NCBI GenBank assembly: GCA_013203725.1
Contig: JABMPK010000084.1
Span: 1-5,440 of the forward strand
Length of the DNA stretch: 5,440 nucleotides
Source: Candidatus Uhrbacteria bacterium
GTDB lineage: Bacteria > Patescibacteriota > Patescibacteriia > UBA9934 > UBA11717
Direction of reading: 5' to 3'
In this document: positions 1 to 5,431 of the stretch, one piece after another
Numbering within the stretch: position 1 is the first letter of the stretch
Layout of the letters: every line of letters starts with the position of its first letter
Notes under the pieces: generated by a model
What the model was told of the DNA's origin: nothing
What the model saw: the letters and a program-made list of their open reading frames with translations, nothing else
The model's database searches: none
Program-made: the position numbers and the translations under genes

Positions 1-687
1 AACGAAGAGTTTACCGCCGCGGAATTTCAACAGAGAGCTTTTAAGTCAATCGACGAAGTGTTAAGCCGGGGAAAGCTTCCAGTACTGGTTGGCGGAACTG
101 GTTTGTACATTCAGGCAATCACCGAGAACTTAAGCTTTCCAAACGTTGCGCCAAACGATGAAATTCGTAACAGGTTAAGCAAACTATCTTTAGAAGGCCT
201 AAGAAAAACTTTTGAGTCGTGCGATCCTGTTGGATCCGCTGCGATTGATAACGATAATAAACGTCGCCTTATTCGTGCTATCGAAGTGTGTATGGTTACA
301 AGAAAGCCATTTTCAGAAATGCAGCTCAAGCGTGAGCCGAAGTACGAGGTTCTGAAATTAGCTATCGACATGCCCCGCGAGGCGCTTTATATGCGCATCG
401 ATCACAGGGCACGTGATATGGTTTATGATGGATTGATTGCCGAAGTTACCGGACTCTTAGATGCTGGCGCAAATGTTACCAAGAGTGCCATGTCGGCTAT
501 TGGATACAAAGAAGTTGTCGATTATTTGCAGGGTCAGTTGAGTAAAGACGAACTTCTTTTGCTAATACAACAAAACACACGACGGCTCGCAAAGCGACAG
601 CTATCGTGGTTTCGAAGGGACGCAACAATTAAGTGGATTCGTGAGGACGAAGAAGCGCTAGGGCTAGTCAAGAAGTTTTTGCAATAG
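1..687 (+). CDS. miaA: tRNA dimethylallyltransferase MiaA, 5'-truncated by the window edge
   Basis: MiaA transfers the dimethylallyl group of DMAPP to N6 of A37 in tRNAs that read UNN codons; it is cytoplasmic. The frame is open from base 1, so the GTG at 58 is an internal valine and not the start; 228 residues are visible. Family marks seen: an EFTAAEFQ-like segment at the very start, GKLPVLVGGTGLYIQAI at about residues 24-40, RRLIRAIEV near residues 88-96, AIGYKEVVDYL in the last third, and the terminal RRLAKRQLSWFRRD block. The family is usually about 300 residues, so the P-loop and the first 80-100 residues lie left of the window. The stop is TAG at 685-687. The gene converges on gatB and overlaps it by 24 bases. 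Identification is firm from the GGTGLYIQA and KRQLSWFRRD motifs. Confidence 0.95.
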   Translation, partial: NEEFTAAEFQQRAFKSIDEVLSRGKLPVLVGGTGLYIQAITENLSFPNVAPNDEIRNRLSKLSLEGLRKTFESCDPVGSAAIDNDNKRRLIRAIEVCMVTRKPFSEMQLKREPKYEVLKLAIDMPREALYMRIDHRARDMVYDGLIAEVTGLLDAGANVTKSAMSAIGYKEVVDYLQGQLSKDELLLLIQQNTRRLAKRQLSWFRRDATIKWIREDEEALGLVKKFLQ

Positions 688-2190
688 CTCCTTTGTCTGC
701 TTCGGGTCTGCGTTTCCTTGTGTTTTCTTTTGCACCATTCCAATGAAGAAGGCGAGTAGAGCTAGTTTTCCTGCCTTGTATTCTTCTACTTGTTCAGGGA
801 AACTCCTCAAAACTTCATGGATAATGATCTCTAACTGTACCGCGTCATCAATCGGGTTCATTCCGAGATTGTTCATTATCTGCGCTGGCGAAGTTCCGTC
901 CTCAAGCATGGTCTCTAGCACCAGTGTGCCAGTTTTGTTGTTGAGTTTGTTTTGGTAGACAAGAGTTAAGAACTCAGCCATGTTTTCTGGAGTGATCCGA
1001 ATTATCCGAATATCTATCGACATTGAACTCATGAGTCCTAGTAGTCTGTTAGAAACCCAAGTTGTGGCAAGCCGAACGAGCTCGTCTTTTTTGTTTTCGG
1101 CTATTTCTACAGCAGTACCTTCGTTTGGAAGCGACGCTACCCAAGCATAAAGCTCGCTCAGTGTAGCCTCTGCAAAGTCTGCAAGTGCAGGGTCGTCTGC
1201 GAGGATAATGGCGTCTTCGTGTTTGAATCCAAGCTGATCAACAAATCGAAGTCGGCGTGCAGCTGGGAGCTCTGGCAAAAGATTCTTTTCCGTCTCTGTG
1301 ATGGCGGCCATATCTGTGGGTGGGATATCTGGTTCTCGCATAAACCGGTAGTCAGCCGCTTCTTCTTTGGTGCGCTGCATTTCGGTCTTTTGCTTTTCGT
1401 CATTCCACCCACGTGTAGTTGTGACTGATGGTGGAGAGTTGGTTTCCCATAACTCGTACTGACGTTTGATCTCGTAATGCAGTGCGCGTTCAACAGCACG
1501 AAACGAGTTCATATTTTTGACCTCAGTCTTTGGGTAGAAAAGCTGAGCTACAGGAACTCCGTTGTCATCAACGGGTCGTAGTGAGATGTTCGCATCACAT
1601 CGCATGTGCCCCTTTTCCATGTCAGCGTCGGATACTCCAATGTAGCGCATGATGCGACGAAGCTCTTGTAAAAATAGTTTGGCTTCTAGAGGCGTTCGGA
1701 AATCAGGCTTGGTTACTATCTCCACCAGTGGAGTTCCGGCGCGGTTAAAATCAACAAGCGTTTTACCATCGCGGTGCACGTTCTTCGCCGCGTCTTCTTC
1801 GAGGTGAGCCCGTTCAATATGAATTTTAGCAACTTCTCTATCCCCACCAGGAATTTCGAACGACAAGTATCCGTCTTCTGCAACTGGAACATCAAATTGT
1901 GATATTTGGTACCCCTTTGGAAGATCTGGGTATATGTAGTGCTTGCGGTCAAAGAATGTAGGGGAGTTGATTTTGCAGTTTAGAGCCAGTCCGATACGTG
2001 CTGCGTAATGTAGAGCTTGTGCGTTTAGTGATGGCAATGTCCCGGGATGCCCTAAGTCGATAGCGGAAATCAGAGTATTCGAACCAGCGCCCTGAGAGTG
2101 ATTATCAACAGAGGAGAATAGTTTTGTCTTAGTTTTAAGCTGAACGTGTATTTCTAGCCCAATAACTGTTTCAAGGTGATGATATTCCAT
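664..2190 (-). CDS. gatB: Asp-tRNA(Asn)/Glu-tRNA(Gln) amidotransferase subunit B
   Basis: GatB is the tRNA-binding and kinase/transamidase subunit of GatCAB, which converts Glu-tRNA(Gln) to Gln-tRNA(Gln) and/or Asp-tRNA(Asn) to Asn-tRNA(Asn). The 508 residues are complete. Visible marks: VIGLEIHVQL (9-18), GHPGTLPSLN (47-56), YIYPDLPKGYQISQ (85-98), HLEEDAAKNVH (129-139), VDFNRAGTPLVEIVT (146-160), MEKGHMRCDANIS (191-203), TEVKNMNSF (222-230) and DYRFMREPDIPP (280-291). The C-terminal helical GatB/YqeY-type domain ends in YKAGK, then QGNADP at 491-496. It is slightly longer than the roughly 475-480 usual for the family. DYRFM resembles the mitochondrial form more than the common bacterial DYRYFPEPD, and Arg285 replaces the usual Pro. 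The ATG at 2188-2190 fits the conserved N terminus. No gatA or gatC is in the window. A promoter lies directly upstream. Confidence 0.98.
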   Translation of the reverse strand: MEYHHLETVIGLEIHVQLKTKTKLFSSVDNHSQGAGSNTLISAIDLGHPGTLPSLNAQALHYAARIGLALNCKINSPTFFDRKHYIYPDLPKGYQISQFDVPVAEDGYLSFEIPGGDREVAKIHIERAHLEEDAAKNVHRDGKTLVDFNRAGTPLVEIVTKPDFRTPLEAKLFLQELRRIMRYIGVSDADMEKGHMRCDANISLRPVDDNGVPVAQLFYPKTEVKNMNSFRAVERALHYEIKRQYELWETNSPPSVTTTRGWNDEKQKTEMQRTKEEAADYRFMREPDIPPTDMAAITETEKNLLPELPAARRLRFVDQLGFKHEDAIILADDPALADFAEATLSELYAWVASLPNEGTAVEIAENKKDELVRLATTWVSNRLLGLMSSMSIDIRIIRITPENMAEFLTLVYQNKLNNKTGTLVLETMLEDGTSPAQIMNNLGMNPIDDAVQLEIIIHEVLRSFPEQVEEYKAGKLALLAFFIGMVQKKTQGNADPKQTKELLQKLLD

Positions 2191-2199
2191 AATGAAGGC

Positions 2200-2227
2200 A
2201 GTATATCAAAAAATCGAGGCTTGAGAA
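2200..2227 (-). promoter_or_regulatory. Candidate gatB promoter (extended -10)
   Basis: Read on the minus strand, TGATATACT occupies 2208-2200: an extended -10 TGn followed by hexamer TATACT (2205-2200). A weak -35, TTCTCA (4 of 6 to consensus), sits at 2227-2222 with a 16-base spacer. With the usual geometry, transcription would start near 2193, leaving about 3 bases before the gatB ATG. No Shine-Dalgarno is visible, so gatB mRNA would be almost leaderless. The spacer is shared with the T-run of the upstream terminator. The promoter call is inferred from sequence only. Confidence 0.6.
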
Positions 2228-2234
2228 CCTCGAT
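2208..2234 (-). terminator. Rho-independent terminator after the 238-residue membrane gene
   Basis: A 7-bp perfect stem pairs 2213-2219 with 2228-2234 (ATCGAGG / CCTCGAT on the minus strand) around an 8-base loop. On the minus strand it is followed at once by a run of T complementary to A2208-2213. It lies 11 bases past the TAG at 2246-2248, so it would end the tmk-membrane protein operon. The stem is short, and the T-run runs directly into the gatB extended -10. Confidence 0.75.
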
Positions 2235-2245
2235 CTTCTTTTTCT

Positions 2246-2962
2246 CTACTTTGCGAGCTTTTTCAAGTGTCCGTATATCATCACACCAATACCTGTCGTT
2301 ACTGGTAAAAGTACTCCGTCAATCAAGCTTTGACCCATCAGAGGTAGCCCGTGTGACCACGTTTCACCAATCAATCCCCCTACGAGCGAGAGTACAAAGC
2401 CGGTTATGCCGATGGATATCATGTAGATAAGGCCAACCACGATTCCGAGAGATAGCAGGAGGGCAAACATGTTGCCTTTACGCCCAGAGGTAATCTTCAA
2501 ACTGTACTTCATTGAGTCGCCAACACCTTTTTTGTCTAGTACGGCTGCGTAGCTAGCTCCAAAGTACATGAGCGCCAAGATAATTCCTGGAACAATGAAC
2601 GCAACAAACCCTAGCATTACCATGATATCAACCACGATGCTGACACCAATATATGGCCAAAGAACCTCGATTATATCTTTCTTTGCGGCTTCCTCGTTTG
2701 CTTTTCCCGTCATTGTTATCTGGTACATCAGGCGCATTAACACGAGTGACACCCAAATTGTAATACCAATCATTGCTACTCCAACCATTGTTGCAACTAT
2801 AGGTTCTGGATATATAGCTATCAGTAGACCTTGCAGTGCTGATACCGCGACGTATGGTGCAACGATTTTCCAAATAACCGTCTGGTTGCTGGTGTAGCCG
2901 TTCCACACGGTCGACAGTACTTCACTGAATGTTGGTAGAGATTTTGTTGTAGATGCTGCCAT
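2246..2962 (-). CDS. Multi-pass membrane protein, paralogue of its upstream neighbour; function unknown
   Basis: The 238 residues are strongly hydrophobic, with about five or six membrane segments near 31-51, 54-79, 100-117, 118-141, 164-198 and 208-231. A PGIIL turn (125-129) is followed by D149-S-M-K-Y-S154-L-K-I-T-S-G160-R161. The C terminus is short and basic (YGHLKKLAK). This layout resembles the loose group that includes YciC/DUF975 and the membrane domain of glycerophosphodiester phosphodiesterases (PG-hydrophobic stretch, then an ALxxSxxLTxGR-like motif, then a Y-x-x-L tail). That is a pattern-level resemblance only. No catalytic domain is seen. The start is ATG at 2960-2962, 3 bases after the neighbour's TAA, with no clear Shine-Dalgarno, so translation may be coupled. 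It is the last gene of the operon and ends at the hairpin near 2208-2234. Confidence 0.85.
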   Translation of the reverse strand: MAASTTKSLPTFSEVLSTVWNGYTSNQTVIWKIVAPYVAVSALQGLLIAIYPEPIVATMVGVAMIGITIWVSLVLMRLMYQITMTGKANEEAAKKDIIEVLWPYIGVSIVVDIMVMLGFVAFIVPGIILALMYFGASYAAVLDKKGVGDSMKYSLKITSGRKGNMFALLLSLGIVVGLIYMISIGITGFVLSLVGGLIGETWSHGLPLMGQSLIDGVLLPVTTGIGVMIYGHLKKLAK

Positions 2963-2965
2963 AAG

Positions 2966-3820
2966 TTATATGAGGTCTTTGTAGATCTTGTGATCCGTTA
3001 TTAGTAGAAGTGGGTTCATAAATACAAAAAGTAGTGTATAGGTGGTTGGCAATATCAACCAGTTTGCTCGCTGGATAGTTATCGCATCAGCGCCGCCCAG
3101 AAGTCCAAATACTATAACTTCCAAGACTATTGTTAGAAGAAATTGTGCAAGGAAGAAGATCCCAAAGTACAGGAGCTTTGGAATTCCAAGGCGAATAAAT
3201 ATAGACCAAAACCTTCCTTTAACAATGCGCGCACTTTCTTTTAACGCATCCATTCCTTGGTGACCCGATACAACGAGCGCGAAGATAGCGAATGCGAGGT
3301 AGATCATTATTGATAAAGGCGCAACAAACAGTATCATTGCAGCAAAGAGAAGTAATAGTATAACTAATGTTGGGAGGAACGTTGATAAAACGTTCGTAAT
3401 AAACCAGAACGCCACTAACGGAATAGCGACTGTTATTAGAAATATGACTCCTAGATAAATACGTACAATAAATTGTGGCCAGAATAGCTTCCAACCAACC
3501 TGATGCAATTGCACCATCTTAATTTTTTTACCGAGGTCCTGATTATGTATCGCGGTAATAAGAGCATTCACTACCCAAATACCGATAATAAGAGCGAATA
3601 CTGTGTTGTTGAGAACAAACAATATGATGCCCGAAATCTCCCATCCTGAAAGGTTTCTTGTGAGCTCCGTTGCGTTAACAGGGTAGAGACCTATTGCAAT
3701 CACGTTGATAGCGGTAACCACAAGAGTCCAGAGGCTAAGCTTTATAAGCGTGCCAAAGTGGTTTCTGTATTGTTCCCAGGACTGGTCGATCAATGCGCCG
3801 ATTCCGATTAGTTTTTTCAT
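2966..3820 (-). CDS. Multi-pass membrane protein, tandem paralogue; function unknown
   Basis: The 284 residues include about six or seven membrane segments, near 23-46, 62-90, 115-140, 147-164, 166-185, 208-240 and 253-275. A short N-terminal lead (GALIDQSWEQYRNHFGTL) parallels the lead of the downstream protein (SEVLSTVWNGY). The motif D191-A-L-K-E-S196-A-R-I-V-K-G202-R203 matches the neighbour's motif with identical spacing, and the tail is YKDLI after the last helix. There is no signal-peptide cleavage site and no enzymatic domain, so it is probably an integral inner-membrane protein. The ATG overlaps the tmk stop codon (ATGA, 3817-3820), and AGAGG stands 7 bases upstream. Resemblance to YciC/DUF975-like proteins is by pattern only. 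The role is unknown; the link to tmk may be no more than operon packing. Confidence 0.85.
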   Translation of the reverse strand: MKKLIGIGALIDQSWEQYRNHFGTLIKLSLWTLVVTAINVIAIGLYPVNATELTRNLSGWEISGIILFVLNNTVFALIIGIWVVNALITAIHNQDLGKKIKMVQLHQVGWKLFWPQFIVRIYLGVIFLITVAIPLVAFWFITNVLSTFLPTLVILLLLFAAMILFVAPLSIMIYLAFAIFALVVSGHQGMDALKESARIVKGRFWSIFIRLGIPKLLYFGIFFLAQFLLTIVLEVIVFGLLGGADAITIQRANWLILPTTYTLLFVFMNPLLLITDHKIYKDLI

Positions 3821-4548
3821 ACGATTGCCTCTTGTAGTTTTTGAATCAATGGAAGTTCTGTTGGTATGTGAGTTTGTATTGCATTCCAGATCTCCTCGTG
3901 TATATCTTCAATGCTTCGAAGCTTGCTGTCTCGCGAGCAGTCAATAAGGTGATATCTTGGAAAATTCTCCGCGACTTCCTTGAACGTCTCGATTGACGCG
4001 CGAAGATGGTCCGGATCCTTTTCGTGTATGTCGCCTTTGACTTTTGTTTTCTCGTGCGATCCTTGCTCGGCGAGCTCCATCGCTACCTCCACCGGTACAC
4101 TCAGTATAACATTCAGTGTAGGTCGAGGAATTTGCAAGATGTTGTGTTCGAGGTCGTCGTTCCATGCAAGGTATGCACTGCGCTCTGCTTGATCTAGAAT
4201 CTTGCCGCCTTGGTGGCCCATGTTAGAACCAACGAATCTATCCGAGATCACGATCTTGCCTTCTGCGACCCATTGTTTGATCTTGAACGAAGCGTCGAAT
4301 CGATCCATGGCGTAGAAGATGCTTGCAGCCTTTGCGTTTACGTCCTTTGCATTTTGTCCGTATTTTCCGCCAAGATATTCCTCCACCATACCGGCGCTCT
4401 TTGCGCCGTATTGCGGAAACGAGATCGTCTCAACCTGACGGCCACTGGATACAAAACGTTCGACGAGTTTTCTCGTCTGAGTAGCTTTCCCGGCACCGTC
4501 GGTTCCGTCGATAACGAAAAAGGCTCCAGTTGTTATGGAAGTATCCAT
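3817..4548 (-). CDS. tmk: Thymidylate (dTMP) kinase
   Basis: Tmk phosphorylates dTMP to dTDP with ATP, the step that joins de novo and salvage routes to dTTP. Motifs in order: P-loop GTDGAGKATQ (15-24, Lys21), FPQY (44-47, TMP site), AASIFYAMDRFD (74-85), ISDRFVGSNMGHQGG (101-115, the DR[YF] motif), and a lid KTKVKGDIHEKDPDH (167-181). The P-loop has no Arg, as in type II enzymes, but the lid segment is Lys-rich and has no Arg until R183. Length is 243 against about 200-215 for typical bacterial enzymes; the excess includes a tail of about 18 residues after residue 225. The ATG at 4546-4548 is chosen because it starts shortly before the first beta strand (FFVIDG). It is the first gene of the tmk-membrane-membrane operon, with a strong extended -10 just upstream and folA 49 bases away on the same strand. 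Confidence 0.94.
   Translation of the reverse strand: MDTSITTGAFFVIDGTDGAGKATQTRKLVERFVSSGRQVETISFPQYGAKSAGMVEEYLGGKYGQNAKDVNAKAASIFYAMDRFDASFKIKQWVAEGKIVISDRFVGSNMGHQGGKILDQAERSAYLAWNDDLEHNILQIPRPTLNVILSVPVEVAMELAEQGSHEKTKVKGDIHEKDPDHLRASIETFKEVAENFPRYHLIDCSRDSKLRSIEDIHEEIWNAIQTHIPTELPLIQKLQEAIV
3828..3832 (-). promoter_or_regulatory. Shine-Dalgarno of the 284-residue membrane gene
   Basis: The minus strand reads AAGAGGC with a 7-base spacer to the ATG at 3820. It lies inside the last codons of tmk and supports both the chosen start and translational coupling through the ATGA overlap. Similar sites are not seen before gatB, tmk or folA. Confidence 0.65.
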
Positions 4549-4559
4549 GTTCTGGCTTA

Positions 4560-4568
4560 ATTATAGCA
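4560..4568 (-). promoter_or_regulatory. tmk operon promoter (consensus extended -10)
   Basis: The minus strand reads TGCTATAAT at 4568-4560: a perfect TATAAT hexamer with the extended TGn. No good -35 is seen at 16-18 bases, as is common for extended -10 promoters. The predicted start of transcription is near 4553, 5 bases before the ATG at 4548. There is no Shine-Dalgarno in that space. The whole element lies in the 49-base gap after folA. Confidence 0.7.
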
Positions 4569-4592
4569 GTTACGCATGTTTTGAGCTTGTGG

Positions 4593-4607
4593 ACAGCTTA
4601 TGGCTGT
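4593..4607 (-). other. Small hairpin over the folA stop codon
   Basis: ACAGC (4593-4597) pairs with GCTGT (4603-4607), and the TAA stop complement falls in the 5-base loop. No T-run follows on the minus strand, so it is a poor terminator. Read-through from folA into the tmk operon therefore looks possible. It may be chance. Confidence 0.3.
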
Positions 4608-5119
4608 TTGAGTAGCAAGTACAACATATCTACGCCGTCTTCTTCGTCCGACCCGAGCGGCGTCATATCTGAAAACTTCCCTGGGATTCCTGGAAAGTAT
4701 GTATCTACGTCGTAAACCTGTTCGATACGCGTGATATAGATTCCTGCAAGGTCGTCACGTAGCATGGCTTCCGAGTAGATATCCATTCCACCAATAGCAA
4801 AGATGTTTTCGATACCGTCGTCTGCAAGTCCAATAGCTTCATCAAAAGAATGCGCGACAGTAGCACCTTCGGCAACAAAGTCTGGCCGTCTTGTAAGCAC
4901 AACGTTGACTCGGTCGGGCAGGGGACGGAACGCTTTCGGGATAGATTCCCAAGTAGTGCGGCCCATGATAACCATGTTTTTCTTTTGCGGATCCTCGGTC
5001 TTGGTTGTCACACTTTTAAAATGCGCCATCTCTTTTTTGAGATGCCACGGAAGCTTACCGTCTTTACCGATACCGTTATTGTTGTCGACTGCTGCGATTA
5101 TGTAGAGATTGTGTTGCAT
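4598..5119 (-). CDS. folA: Dihydrofolate reductase
   Basis: FolA reduces dihydrofolate to tetrahydrofolate with NADPH, restoring the folate oxidised by thymidylate synthase (ThyA). From the ATG at 5119 it has 173 residues, typical for the family (about 160-185). Motifs: IIAAVDNNNGIGKDGKLPW (7-25) with the Met20-type loop, catalytic acid Glu30 in HLKKEMAHFK (26-35; Asp in E. coli, Glu in many others), IMGRTTWESIP (51-61), FRPLPDRVNVVLTR (64-77) and the NADPH motif FAIGGMDIYSEAM (107-119). The FRPLPxRxNVVL segment is closer to eukaryotic and some uncultured-bacterial DHFRs than to E. coli. A TTG at 5132-5134 is in frame and would add five residues. ATG is preferred because a -10 element overlaps the TTG region and the family starts near here. 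thyA is not in the window. Confidence 0.95.
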   Translation of the reverse strand: MQHNLYIIAAVDNNNGIGKDGKLPWHLKKEMAHFKSVTTKTEDPQKKNMVIMGRTTWESIPKAFRPLPDRVNVVLTRRPDFVAEGATVAHSFDEAIGLADDGIENIFAIGGMDIYSEAMLRDDLAGIYITRIEQVYDVDTYFPGIPGKFSDMTPLGSDEEDGVDMLYLLLKQP

Positions 5120-5124
5120 ATTCG

Positions 5125-5133
5125 AGTGTAACA
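5125..5133 (-). promoter_or_regulatory. Candidate folA promoter (extended -10, leaderless geometry)
   Basis: The minus strand reads TGTTACACT at 5133-5125: TGn plus TACACT, 4 of 6 to consensus. The hexamer ends 5 bases before the ATG, so transcription would begin at or beside the start codon. It is weaker than the gatB and tmk elements and no clear -35 is present, so it rests mainly on its parallel position to those two. Confidence 0.4.
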
Positions 5134-5245
5134 ATTCAATTGGCTTTGGTTGATTTTGAGCCCGTATGAGCTAGAGACATATTGCATTTTCAATGCGTTT
5201 CATTCTAAAGTAAAATTTGACATGCATCGATTTCATATGACATAC

Positions 5246-5294
5246 ACATTCCAGAACCCACCCGAAAAGGGCGGGTATTGTTTTTCTAGAATGT
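5246..5294. repeat. Interrupted palindrome around the terminator
   Basis: Arms 5246-5256 and 5284-5294 pair over 11 positions with one mismatch (ACATTCCAGAA against TTCTAGAATGT). They enclose the 5256-5276 terminator stem, with A5256 able to join either structure. The unit is about 49 bases. It could be a stacked RNA structure or a small palindromic element. Confidence 0.55.
5256..5285 (+). terminator. Rho-independent terminator-like hairpin on the plus strand
   Basis: ACCCACCC (5256-5263) pairs with GGGCGGGT (5269-5276) around a GAAAA loop, with one A-C mismatch in the middle of the stem. ATTGTTTTT follows (5277-5285). The T-run is only on the plus-strand exit side, so it would stop rightward transcripts. 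No plus-strand gene ends here, because folA to the left is on the minus strand. It may end a short RNA, an antisense transcript, or serve as an attenuator for a gene right of the window. Confidence 0.65.
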
Positions 5295-5301
5295 AACGTG
5301 T

Positions 5302-5319
5302 CTGGTGTTGCCTGGTGTT
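5302..5319 (+). repeat. Short tandem repeat CTGGTGTT x2
   Basis: CTGGTGTT occurs at 5302-5309 and 5312-5319, with a period of 10 bases. It is seen directly, but two copies are too few to be sure it is not chance. Confidence 0.4.
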
Positions 5320-5338
5320 TGCTTGTATATGCTAGCGC

Positions 5339-5358
5339 GGACGCGCAGAAGGGCGTCC
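5339..5358. repeat. GC-rich hairpin beside a GTAGGG motif
   Basis: GGACGC (5339-5344) pairs perfectly with GCGTCC (5353-5358) over an 8-base loop. On the minus strand it begins with GTAGGGACGC. From memory, hairpins with a GTAGGG lead next to AATTnnCAATT-like tracts recur in intergenic DNA of some bacterial genomes, so this may be a dispersed repeat copy. Only one copy is in the window, so that is inference. Confidence 0.45.
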
Positions 5359-5400
5359 CTACGAGCTGGAGGTCGCCGAATTTCGCCTTGAATAATTATC

Positions 5401-5431
5401 AAATTGAATCTTGATTTATAATTTTCAATTT
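5401..5431. repeat. AT-rich inverted repeat
   Basis: AAATTGAA (5401-5408) and TTCAATTT (5424-5431) form a perfect 8-bp inverted repeat with a 15-base spacer. Around it, CAATTT and CAATTG variants recur to the window edge. It could be part of a low-complexity intergenic repeat or the promoter area of a gene outside the window. Confidence 0.45.

Noticed and set aside
58..687. miaA starting at the GTG at 58
   Set aside because: The frame is open back to base 1 and the upstream residues match the conserved MiaA segment before GGTGLY, so the gene is truncated by the window.
4210..4560. 116-codon open frame antisense to tmk; likewise 2568-2897 (+) and 1158-1499 (-)
   Set aside because: They lie in other frames of well-identified or clearly membrane-coding genes, have no recognisable motifs and show no separate start signals.
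4588..4596. DnaA-box-like CTGTCCACA on the minus strand
   Set aside because: Only 7 of 9 to the TTATCCACA consensus, single copy, no AT-rich unwinding region and no origin genes nearby.
5120..5134. TTG start for folA at 5132-5134
   Set aside because: It would add only five non-conserved residues and overlaps the -10 element; the ATG at 5119 fits the family start.
5335..5390. Possible tRNA or structured RNA gene in the GC-rich patch
   Set aside because: No acceptor stem, anticodon arm or T-loop (GTTCGAATC-like) can be laid out; only one convincing hairpin is present.
5329..5391. A 20-codon arginine-rich open frame on the plus strand (ATG at 5329, TGA at 5389-5391)
   Set aside because: Very short, no ribosome binding site, and it reads through the GC-rich hairpin, so the composition follows from the repeat.
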